Shown one piece after another: positions 7,964 through 14,760 of a stretch of 14,760 nucleotides of DNA. A program made the position numbers and the translations under genes. Position 1 is the first letter of the stretch, and every line of letters begins with the position of its first letter. The stretch is from Smittium culicis. Taxonomy: Eukaryota > Kickxellomycota > Harpellomycetes > Harpellales > Legeriomycetaceae. The DNA is taken from NCBI GenBank assembly GCA_001970855.1, contig LSSN01005843.1:1-14760 (forward strand). Direction: 5' to 3'. The notes beneath the pieces were generated by a model. The model saw nothing but the letters and a program-made list of their open reading frames with translations, was not told the DNA's origin and searched no databases.

Positions 7964-10063
7964 TTATATCATTTCACTTAAAATATTATCTTCAAAGTCA
8001 AAATCATTGTTGAGGATTCGATTGTAGTCGCTGTTCTGGTCAGAGTACTGTTTGTTATTTTGCTGACGATCAGGGCTTTTCTGGTTACTTTTGTTTGCGT
8101 CAAAGTACACAAAATCATCAACAATTAAATAATCGTCGTCAGAATCGTCATGAAGGTAGTATTCATCGTCTTCGTAGTAGTTTCCATCATCATATTGAGA
8201 AGAATCGTATTCGAAGTTGTCAGGATCTGTTTTTCGGCTATTATCGACGACTTGGTAATAATCTTCGTAGTCAGCGTTGGCAAATTCAGGTTCAAATTTA
8301 GAGTCATCAAAGTTTTGAGAATTTTCACTTTGAAGTTCAAAAAAATCCTCATTATTATCACTGTGGCATTTATAGCTATCGCGCTGTCTTGACTGATTAT
8401 GATTTTGGTTATTTAATACGTGTTTTGGCATATTTTTTTGAACATTATTTTTTTGTGAAATGTGTTCGTTATATACCTCATAATCTGGCTCTTCGTATTC
8501 ATAGATGTAGTCGGAATCATCGTTTCGATTATAGTATTCATCATTATTGAAATTATTATCGCCTTCATCTTCATCATCATCATCATCATCGCTATCATAG
8601 CTGTCAGCTTGATCCTCATAACTATCATCCAAATATTCTTGTACTCTGATGTTATTATCGTTATATTCGTCTTCATCATCGTCTATATCCTCATAGAATT
8701 CGCTATATTTATATTTTTGGTTATTTCCTGGGCATTGGTACCCTGTCTCTTCCAAGACTTTCTCATAAGAGTGTCTGTTTTGGTTTATAGCTGAATTGTA
8801 TCTGAATATGAAATCGGCGGTGTTTTGATCGACTTGGATATCATACTCATCTTCATCATCGTTAAAGTAGTCGTCGTCGATGTTGAATTTTTCGGGGTAC
8901 GATTTATCAGCAGTTGGGGATCTTTGTTGGCGCGAATTACATTTTGAAGCGATGTTGCTGCAATCTTCATCATCGAGGTAATTATCATTGACTACATCGT
9001 AGCCAGAAACTTCGTCGTCGTCGTTGTAAAATCCTGCATCTTCGTCATCTTCATCTTCGTCATCTTCAAGATCAACCGGACTTTCGTCAATGTCATCGTT
9101 GTAACTTGCGACATTGCACTTTTGCGGTGTCTGAATATTGTCATAGTAATCTATCTGCTCTTCGTAGCTAAGGTAGTTTTCCGGGGAATTGGATATGTTA
9201 TCAAAGTTATCGGGTTTTCGAGAATAGCAGGCGTCTGAGCGAGCATAATCGTTATCTAGATCGAGCTGGTCGTCAAATTCAACTTCGTTGTAATCATCAC
9301 CATTGTAATCATAGTTTTGGTTACTGTAGTTTTCAAAAGAGTCAGTATCGTCGTCGTCGTAATCATCAAAATCATTTTGGCCATACTGACCATAATCAGG
9401 TTCTTGATCATCTTCGCCAAACATCTCGTAGTACTCTACTTTAGGTACAGCGAACGAAAATTTAGTGTTATCTTTATTGTTTTGAGAAGAAATAGGATCT
9501 TTGGGGTCTGGGCCAGGTCTAGGCACCGGGTACCCATTATTTCCTGTAATAAAATGGTCATTTGAAGAGCTATGTTCGTTAGATGCTTTTCTATCTGTTG
9601 AGCCAATTTCTCGGTGCTCTTCGGAATCATCAGGGATCGAATGGTCAAGGAATGTGAGCAGTTGTTGCGGAGACAAGCTGAAATCGACATTTACGTTGAC
9701 GTTGATTTTATCTTCATCATCATCATCATCATCTTCTTCATTGTCGCTGTCGTAAATATCGTACACGTACGATCCCGAATTTTCTTGGTTGTAAGCGTCG
9801 TCGCTTTTGTTTGGGCTAGAATTCAGTTTTTTCAGCGGTTGCTGGTTGCTTTTATTGATGTTTGCAGGCGCTTTGCTTCTTTCTGGAATTTTCGGGAGCG
9901 AATTTACGGACGAGCCTCTGAACTGCGACTTGAGTAGAATTGGGCGCTGTTGTTGCTGGATGTACGATTGTCTGTTCAAAAAGGATTCTCTGTTTGATAG
10001 TTCAGACATTACAAGTGATAGAGCAGATGGGAAATATATTAGGGCAGTTGCTTGGAATTTCAT
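7964..10063 (-). CDS. Asp/Asn/Glu/Tyr-rich low-complexity acidic protein, function unknown
   Basis: 699 residues in one uninterrupted frame, far longer than chance in this AT-rich DNA. Not a family I recognise. Residues 20-87 are polar and basic (Gln, Asn, Ser, Lys, Arg), with a QQQQ run at 36-39. A run of Asp/Glu lies at 108-118, then a short amphipathic-looking piece, SPQQLLTFLDHSIPDD (131-146). The rest is mostly Asp, Asn, Glu, Ser and Tyr, with tyrosines spaced through acidic patches (DDYDDDD-like). Six scattered cysteines form no visible motif. Intrinsic disorder is strongly implied; a nuclear or condensate-type role is inference. The ATG at 10063 has A at -3 and an in-frame stop 12 bases upstream. 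It gives a hydrophobic stretch (ATALIYFPSALSLVM, 5-19) that could be a weak signal peptide. Met19 (10009), giving MSELSN, is an alternative start that would make the protein intracellular. Confidence 0.75.
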   Translation of the reverse strand: MKFQATALIYFPSALSLVMSELSNRESFLNRQSYIQQQQRPILLKSQFRGSSVNSLPKIPERSKAPANINKSNQQPLKKLNSSPNKSDDAYNQENSGSYVYDIYDSDNEEDDDDDDEDKINVNVNVDFSLSPQQLLTFLDHSIPDDSEEHREIGSTDRKASNEHSSSNDHFITGNNGYPVPRPGPDPKDPISSQNNKDNTKFSFAVPKVEYYEMFGEDDQEPDYGQYGQNDFDDYDDDDTDSFENYSNQNYDYNGDDYNEVEFDDQLDLDNDYARSDACYSRKPDNFDNISNSPENYLSYEEQIDYYDNIQTPQKCNVASYNDDIDESPVDLEDDEDEDDEDAGFYNDDDEVSGYDVVNDNYLDDEDCSNIASKCNSRQQRSPTADKSYPEKFNIDDDYFNDDEDEYDIQVDQNTADFIFRYNSAINQNRHSYEKVLEETGYQCPGNNQKYKYSEFYEDIDDDEDEYNDNNIRVQEYLDDSYEDQADSYDSDDDDDDEDEGDNNFNNDEYYNRNDDSDYIYEYEEPDYEVYNEHISQKNNVQKNMPKHVLNNQNHNQSRQRDSYKCHSDNNEDFFELQSENSQNFDDSKFEPEFANADYEDYYQVVDNSRKTDPDNFEYDSSQYDDGNYYEDDEYYLHDDSDDDYLIVDDFVYFDANKSNQKSPDRQQNNKQYSDQNSDYNRILNNDFDFEDNILSEMI

Positions 10064-10120
10064 TCTACGGTTTTAAAGTTTCTTTAGTTTAGTTTCCTTT
10101 TTTACTAGATTTATTTTTGG

Positions 10121-10128
10121 AATTTATA
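10121..10128 (-). promoter_or_regulatory. TATA-like element of the acidic-protein gene
   Basis: The minus strand reads TATAAATT about 58-65 bases upstream of the ATG at 10063. The leader between is A-rich with no upstream ATG. The distance suits a TATA box, but AT-rich sequence makes such words common. Confidence 0.3.
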
Positions 10129-12727
10129 CGAAAAAAGGGTGATTTATTGGTGCTAAAATAAAAATTAGATGATGTGTTTATTGCGTTTTCAAGTGGTATG
10201 TTATAGATTCTTTTTGATAAATAAAAAGAGTATGTTGTAAATGTAATTAGTCAGTGCAGGCAGTGTATTTTACAAGTCGAATATCAAAAAGTTTGTAAAA
10301 AGTAATTAAAAATCAAGGTTTTTAAATATAATTAGTAAACTTTTTGGTTTGAATTAATGTAAGTGGTAGTGAGTAAATGTTTATTGCTATGTGAAACTGT
10401 AAGCTTTATAATTTTCGATTAATGAAATATGAAAGCTATGAATTTGATTTTTTTTTTTTCACTCTTTTTATAAAAGTATCAAATGGTTCAGTTTTTTTTA
10501 ATATCTTTAACCTTCAGTTGTATGTAAAAAAAAAAGATGTGTTAATGGGTATTGATAAATAACAAGATATTTGTGAATGAGTAATTGTGAATAATTATGA
10601 ATAGCCTTTTAAAAAAATGTGAAGGATTTAGGCTTTTTTATATAGTTTAAATTTTTTGCTTCTCTGGTGTGGTTATTTTTACACGTTACTAGCCAGGAAA
10701 AAAAAATAGTAATTAAAATGATTTATTACTATTAAAAAAGTATTTATGCACCTTCATGGGGTGGGTGGTGGTGTGTGTATGTTTCTATTTTTATCAAACG
10801 CTTTATTAATTTTATTAAACTCCCTTTAGTTTATGAGCAACAAAATGTGGATATGGTAGGTGTTGGAGGGATTTTTTTTAGTTGTTTATATCTCGTCTAA
10901 CAAATATAAACATGGCAACCTAAGTTTTTAGTGGAATATAAAGGGTATTTTCATGTGTTTGATAGTGGCAGCTTAATTTCTTTTACCCTTAAATGAGAAA
11001 TGAGTCTAAAGCGCCGAACATTTTAGATCCACGATTATGCAGTTGATGATATTTAGGGGGCATTTTTTTTTATTAATCTGTTTATGAAAATTGGTTTTAA
11101 TGCTATATAGAAAAATGAATTCATGCGTGTAGCTAAATATTGGCATAAATCGGAGCATTTTTTTTAATGAAATTTACGCATAGCATTTAAATAAATAAAA
11201 AAGATTAGAGGGATGGATAAAACGAGTTAATTCATATAATAATTGTTTATTTTCATGAATAACTATAATATATTTTGGAGAGGAGCTATTTGCAATATCA
11301 ATTATTGCTTTATCTTTTTATTTGTTTGAGGATGAATAATGCTTTCGACAGCTGATTTGAATGAATGTTTGTAAAGTTAAGGCTAATTTTAATGTTAAAT
11401 AAAATGTTAGATATAAGCAAATAATAGTAGATGCTTGAATGAAATATTGTCAAATGATAAAAAAATTTTTTTTTGTAGCAAAGGTAAGATTTATTATTCA
11501 GGTTTGATAGTAATAAAGGTAAAGTAGTACTTTAATAGGCACCGCACCCAAATAAAGACCAAGAAGAAAAAGAATAGGAATTTGGGCAATGGATGGCATA
11601 AGTGGATAAAAAAAATTTAATTTTTTTAAACTTTTTTTTTTACTTTTTTTGGACAGACATAAAATATTAAGCCAAGAAACTCTATGTGATCATTTATTGA
11701 ATTTTTTTTTTGTTTGTAAGAACTAAAAATAAAAGCAGTAATTGAGGCTAAAAAATAAAAGCACAGACTTGACCAAAGCTTGTGTATAGCATTTATATGT
11801 ATTCGTTTAAATAATTGGTGTTTAGTAACATCTATTGTATATTTAACAGGATTCTGGAAATGTCAAAAGTCAAAATGAAAAAAATCGGGAAAGTATAGGG
11901 TATGAGTAGAGGGAGAGTTTGTAGTAAAAGTTTCAAAGAAAAATTGTGTTGAGTTTATGGTTTGATTAAATCAATAATTTGGCAATTACAGTGGAATTTT
12001 TTGTGATAAAATTGGCAAGATGTATAGTATGTATGAGCCCGAAAAAGGCGACAATTAAGAAAAGAATTGCATAAACATCAAAGGCGGCAAACAAATTATA
12101 AACATAAATTATGTGCGAGTAATTATGGGCGGATTGGTGAGAGATAGTTTGGGGTTCGAGATTTCTTGGGAGGGGAGGGAGGCGGAAAAATATATGCGAA
12201 ATTGAAATAAATCAAGCAATGAGTGTTTGGATATATATTTTTTGTAATCATGATCAAGTTCAAAAATTAAATTGTAAAAAGTTAAGAAAAAGAGCCGTAT
12301 TTTTTCTATAGTTATATTATTAGTATATGGGAGATATAAGTCAGTAAGGAGGAAGAGGCGTATACATTTGTTTGTTAAAATATGAGATAGTAAATATGTT
12401 TTGTATTAGTGTGTGAGGTAAACAAATGGAAATTGTACAAGAAGGCAGCGGTAAAATAATTTATTAGTAAGTAGTAGGATTAGTGAGAGATGCGTATAAG
12501 GAAAGTAAAAAAGGGGGGAGATGGATAATATTTTAAATGCGAGTTTGGCAGAAGTATAAAATGGATATAATGGGTATCTGCAAGATCGAATAAATAAATT
12601 CAAATAAAAAAATATCATAAATATCAAATATTATTTCTCCAACGTTATATTAGTAACGGTAAATATTATTATTAGTACAAGGATTAAATTTAAAGATAGT
12701 ATAGTTAAGCAAACGAAGCATTTTTTT
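10129..12727. other. G-skewed AT-rich spacer, no gene seen
   Basis: 2.6 kb with stops in every frame and no RNA gene recognised. It differs from the 3.3-7.9 kb spacer in strand composition: on the + strand G exceeds C roughly two-fold near 10.3-12.0 kb and several-fold near 12.1-12.6 kb, counted by eye on sample lines. G clusters occur at 10758-10771 and 12168-12185. The skew starts at the 5' end of the acidic-protein gene, so a divergent unannotated transcript is one possible cause. Confidence 0.5.
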
Positions 12728-12734
12728 TATATAT
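12728..12734 (+). promoter_or_regulatory. TATA-like element before the Thr-X repeat frame
   Basis: TATATAT after a T-run, about 95 bases upstream of the ATG at 12829. An A-rich, purine-rich leader follows and leads into AAGGATGA, which has A at -3. Confidence 0.3.
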
Positions 12735-12828
12735 CAAGTTTACAATATTTGCTTATTATCTGACCTTTAAAGAAAGGGTAAAAAAACAAAAGTACAAATC
12801 GACAAATTAAAAAAAAAAGAAGATAAGG

Positions 12829-13542
12829 ATGAAGGTATATATGATAGGACTAGGAATTGTTCTTATGGGACTAGTATCAAGCGAGGAAGCGCAAGATGGA
12901 TCATCAAGCATAAGGACGCGAGAAGACGGTGAAAGTGGTGGCGAAAGCCATAAGACAAGGTCGGATAGGGGTGAGTGGACGAAAGAGGGGGAGCATGTGG
13001 GGGATACAGCGCCATCAGATGTAAGTAGCGATAGGAAGGAGGGCAGGGATAGGAGCAGGAGTAGAAGCAGAGGCAGTAGAACGGGAACGGGGACTCGAAC
13101 ATCTACGGGAACGAGGAGCACCGATACGCACATTTCCAAGATAACGTCGATATGGATGGGGAAATGCAAAGCGAACAAGAAATGGTTTGGGACACGAACA
13201 GGAACAGGAACAAGAACACGAACACGAACAGGATCAAGAACAAGGACTGAAACGAGAACATGGACTGGAACGAGAACATGGACTGGAACGAGAACTTGGA
13301 CTGGGACGAGAACTTGGACAAGAACAAGAACTGGTACGCATGATAGCGAAGGCAGTGAAGACGGATCAGATGGCAGTTCGCATAGCAGGACGAGGGAACT
13401 TTCTAGGACGGTTTGGCATAAAAAGACGAGAAGTAGCGGTAGTGGTAGCGAGGAGAGTATGCCGCGGACTCGAGTGGAGAACGGGGTACTGATAGTTGAT
13501 CTAGTGGAGACGGTTGTTGTGACGGAAACAGCAGCAGCGTAG
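12829..13542 (+). CDS. Putative secreted Ser/Arg/Thr-rich protein with alternating Thr-X repeats
   Basis: 237 residues, no family recognised. The N-terminus looks like a signal peptide: MKVY, then a hydrophobic MIGLGIVLMGLV, then SSEEAQ with a plausible cleavage site near residue 21. A hydrophilic Ser/Glu/Asp/Arg-rich stretch follows, then an SRSRSR-type segment (about 75-81) and a TGTGTRTSTGTR run (85-96). The main tract (about 121-168) has Thr at nearly every second position, with Arg, Gly, Trp or Glu between, in units such as TRTWTG. The C-terminus ends in a Val/Leu/Ile-rich segment. The start has a good context and a TATA-like word upstream. GC content is far above its flanks. Caution: the repeat lacks stops in all three + frames, and other frames read as plausible protein (a Glu/Gln/His/Leu-rich one at 13145-13492), so this may instead be a decayed gene or non-coding minisatellite. 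Confidence 0.45.
   Translation: MKVYMIGLGIVLMGLVSSEEAQDGSSSIRTREDGESGGESHKTRSDRGEWTKEGEHVGDTAPSDVSSDRKEGRDRSRSRSRGSRTGTGTRTSTGTRSTDTHISKITSIWMGKCKANKKWFGTRTGTGTRTRTRTGSRTRTETRTWTGTRTWTGTRTWTGTRTWTRTRTGTHDSEGSEDGSDGSSHSRTRELSRTVWHKKTRSSGSGSEESMPRTRVENGVLIVDLVETVVVTETAAA
13196..13335 (+). repeat. Hexamer and 18-bp minisatellite within the Thr-X frame
   Basis: First come hexamers of the form ACANGA (13196-13250), then 18-bp units ACGAGAACATGGACTGGA at 13252-13269 and 13270-13287 (identical). A variant ending CTTGGACTGGG follows at 13288-13305, and a partial unit at 13306-13320. Both unit lengths are multiples of three, so copy-number change keeps the frame. The identical neighbours indicate recent expansion. 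Confidence 0.85.
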
Positions 13543-13947
13543 TAGCTAGTATTATTTTATTGTTTAATATAATTTTTTAATATATGAACATTTAAATTGT
13601 CAGGTACATTGCAATATTAGCAGTAAATTAAACTGATTAACAAATTGATAAGTTGCATTATAAGTGTGAATACATTAAATAGATAGTTTGCGCGAGTGCT
13701 ATTGTAAACTTTATTCCTGCTATTATTATGCAGTGGTGTTGTACACTTTTAAAAAATAGATACGTTGGTATGAATGGAGTATCTACTATACATAGATAGT
13801 TAGCGAGTACATCAGCGCTAGACTATTTTAATATTTGAGACAGAATATGTATTTGTGAGAATTAAATTTGCAGGTAATGGGATTATTAATACTTAGTGTG
13901 GTTGGGCAGGGGAGGATAAGCCTTTACTAATTTTTAAACGCAAATGA
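13543..13947. other. AT-rich spacer with a diverged short direct repeat
   Basis: No gene seen. ATAGATAGTTTGCGCGAGT near 13680 and ATAGATAGTTAGCGAGT near 13793 are similar words about 113 bases apart. Stops interrupt every frame. Confidence 0.4.
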
Positions 13948-14376
13948 AAAAAGCAGTTTGTGATAAATTTCGAGAAAATGGACGTTAAGTGGTACATGTG
14001 TGGACGGCATAAGGACATGCGTTGTAATAAGCAAATTTTTTATGGTAAGGCGTGATTGCAGAGCGCGACAATTGGACGAGTGCGTGATTTTTGAAGAACT
14101 GAGGAAAGAGAGCGAAAACGCGTCATATTTACTGGTAACGAGCAATACGCGAATTTGGGCAGTGTGATTGGGGGTATGAATAAAGAGCGTATTGGGAGTG
14201 GCGGAGAAGAGAGTTGCAGGTTAGTGAATAAGCGCAAATGGCTACTGGATGGATGCTTATTGGCTTCGGCTGTGTATTCGCGGAGAATCGACGTACAGAT
14301 AGAAATCGTAGATGATTGGCAGGGTATTTGGAGGAAGTATGGTGTGCTGGGAAAGATTTGCAGTGCAGGGAAATAG
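13948..14376 (+). pseudogene. Possible broken BRCT-like domain, low confidence
   Basis: Three open pieces in successive frames read like parts of one domain. Piece 1 (13948-14055) ends NKQIFYGKA. Piece 2 (14042-14167, from ATG) contains LDECVIFEELRKESENAS and YLLVTSNTRIWAV. Piece 3 (open to the TAG at 14374-14376) contains CRLVNKRKWLLDGCLLASAVY and IDVQIEIVDDW. BRCT domains run in the order iFkGk, helix, THLVts, then VsxxWLLDC with a later Tyr. This order and the WLLD signature are present, but the pieces need two frameshifts. No good splice sites explain the joins. GC content here is higher than in the spacer to the left. Chance open frames in purine-rich DNA are a real alternative. Confidence 0.25.
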
Positions 14377-14492
14377 CCAGTAAGAGTGTAGGAAATTGCA
14401 GAAGCATATTGTATGGAGGCAGAATTATTGAATGGTTTGCGTTATAGAAGTAACACAACGCAGAGATTTCCAGATTTTCCAAACACTGAAAT

Positions 14493-14556
14493 AGCACTAA
14501 CGCTGACATTGGCACTAACATTGTCATTATCTTTAAGCACTATCACTATCACTAGT
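14493..14556 (+). repeat. Short imperfect tandem repeats
   Basis: Two imperfect copies of an 18-base unit beginning GCACTAAC, followed by CACTAT hexamers. In one + frame this reads as alternating Leu/Thr/Ser residues, again with a two-residue period, but the frame is short and probably not a gene. Confidence 0.5.
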
Positions 14557-14581
14557 AATTGGTGTTTGATGCGAGTGGTAT

Positions 14582-14612
14582 GGGGGGAAGAAAGGGATTG
14601 GAAGGGAGAGGG
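14582..14612 (+). other. Canonical G-quadruplex motif
   Basis: Four runs of at least three G (14582-14587, 14594-14596, 14604-14606, 14610-14612), separated by loops of 6, 7 and 3 bases, meet the usual G3+N1-7 pattern. No gene is attached to it in the window. Confidence 0.55.
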
Positions 14613-14760
14613 TGAATGTTGCAGCTAAGGGCTTTGTTTGTGTGACAGTTGAAATGTATAGGCCCAAATCCAAAACATTAGAGGGCAGAGGCAAAAACAG
14701 TAAGTAGGGCACAAACAAGGTACCAAAAAGAAAATGGTGGAGACGGGGGTGGAGGATTAT
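14613..14760. other. Right-edge purine-rich sequence, no gene seen
   Basis: Continues the G-rich, C-poor + strand composition to the window edge. No sustained coding frame. Confidence 0.4.

Noticed and set aside
8095..8794. Open frames on the + strand opposite the acidic gene (Ile/Val/Phe-rich).
   Set aside because: They are antisense shadows of GAT/GAA-rich codons; the ATC/TTC complement yields hydrophobic runs with no start context or conserved feature.
9317..10076. Further + strand frames opposite the acidic gene's N-terminal half.
   Set aside because: Same antisense effect; the 699-residue minus frame explains the absence of stops.
12406..12627. 73-codon minus-strand frame in the G-rich spacer.
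   Set aside because: The Phe/Leu/Tyr-rich reading is what the complement of purine-rich DNA gives; no other support.
14045..14401. Tiny introns (GTAAGG...TTGCAG of 17 nt, GTAAGA...TTGCAG of 22 nt) joining the BRCT-like pieces.
   Set aside because: Removing them does not bring the pieces into one frame, and the lengths are below known fungal introns.
14129..14527. 132-codon minus-strand frame at the right end.
   Set aside because: No domain, no signal and mixed composition. It overlaps the + strand BRCT-like pieces and is expected by chance in this GC-richer patch.
1..14760. tRNA genes, judged from GTTCGA/GGTTC words at 4659, 5099, 5554 and 12153.
   Set aside because: None has a pairing T-arm and acceptor stem by eye. 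A tRNAscan run would settle it.

Overview
The window looks like 14.8 kb from an AT-rich, repeat-laden, gene-poor nuclear genome, most likely that of an early-diverging fungus. Pointers to a eukaryote are intron-free single genes on a minus strand with A-rich leaders, TATA-like boxes and AATAAA-type 3' signals, long non-coding spacers, and non-LTR retrotransposon debris. Pointers to a fungus are the quinone reductase of the Pst2/Ycp4/Alt a 7 type, including its KMHAPPK segment. An AT-rich lineage such as the gut fungi (Harpellales) or Neocallimastigomycota is my guess; the sequence alone does not prove it. The standard genetic code fits both large genes.

Layout. 1-1109: a decayed, minus-strand ORF1 (gag-like) of a LINE-type element with a CCHC zinc knuckle, broken by stops and one frameshift, and running off the left edge. 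1110-2700: AT-rich spacer with one copy (1328-1465) of a dispersed retroposon 3' repeat. 2701-3312 (minus): an intact flavodoxin-fold NAD(P)H:quinone oxidoreductase, the one confidently named gene, with a TATA box and polyadenylation signal. 3313-7963: a 4.6 kb AT-rich graveyard holding two short TTAA-flanked elements resembling piggyBac MITEs (3919-4106 and 5436-5601), the terminus of a pogo/Tigger-like DNA transposon (ending at 6081), an AAAAT-type tail (6331-6355) and a second copy of the retroposon repeat (6933-7129). 7964-10063 (minus): an unrecognised 699-residue Asp/Asn/Glu/Tyr-rich, largely disordered protein. 10064-12828: no gene seen; the + strand becomes strongly G-over-C from exactly this gene's start and stays so to the right edge. 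12829-13542 (+): a possible secreted 237-residue protein built around an alternating Thr-X tract (TRTWTG-type repeats), encoded by an 18-bp minisatellite. 13543-14760: AT-rich spacer, then a higher-GC, purine-rich stretch with pieces resembling a broken BRCT domain and a G-quadruplex motif.

The genes do not form an evident pathway. The quinone reductase is a stress-type housekeeping enzyme; the acidic protein and the Thr-X protein are probably lineage-specific. The most novel items are the Thr-X repeat protein, the acidic Tyr-studded protein, the strand-composition switch between them, and the paired TTAA-flanked miniature elements.
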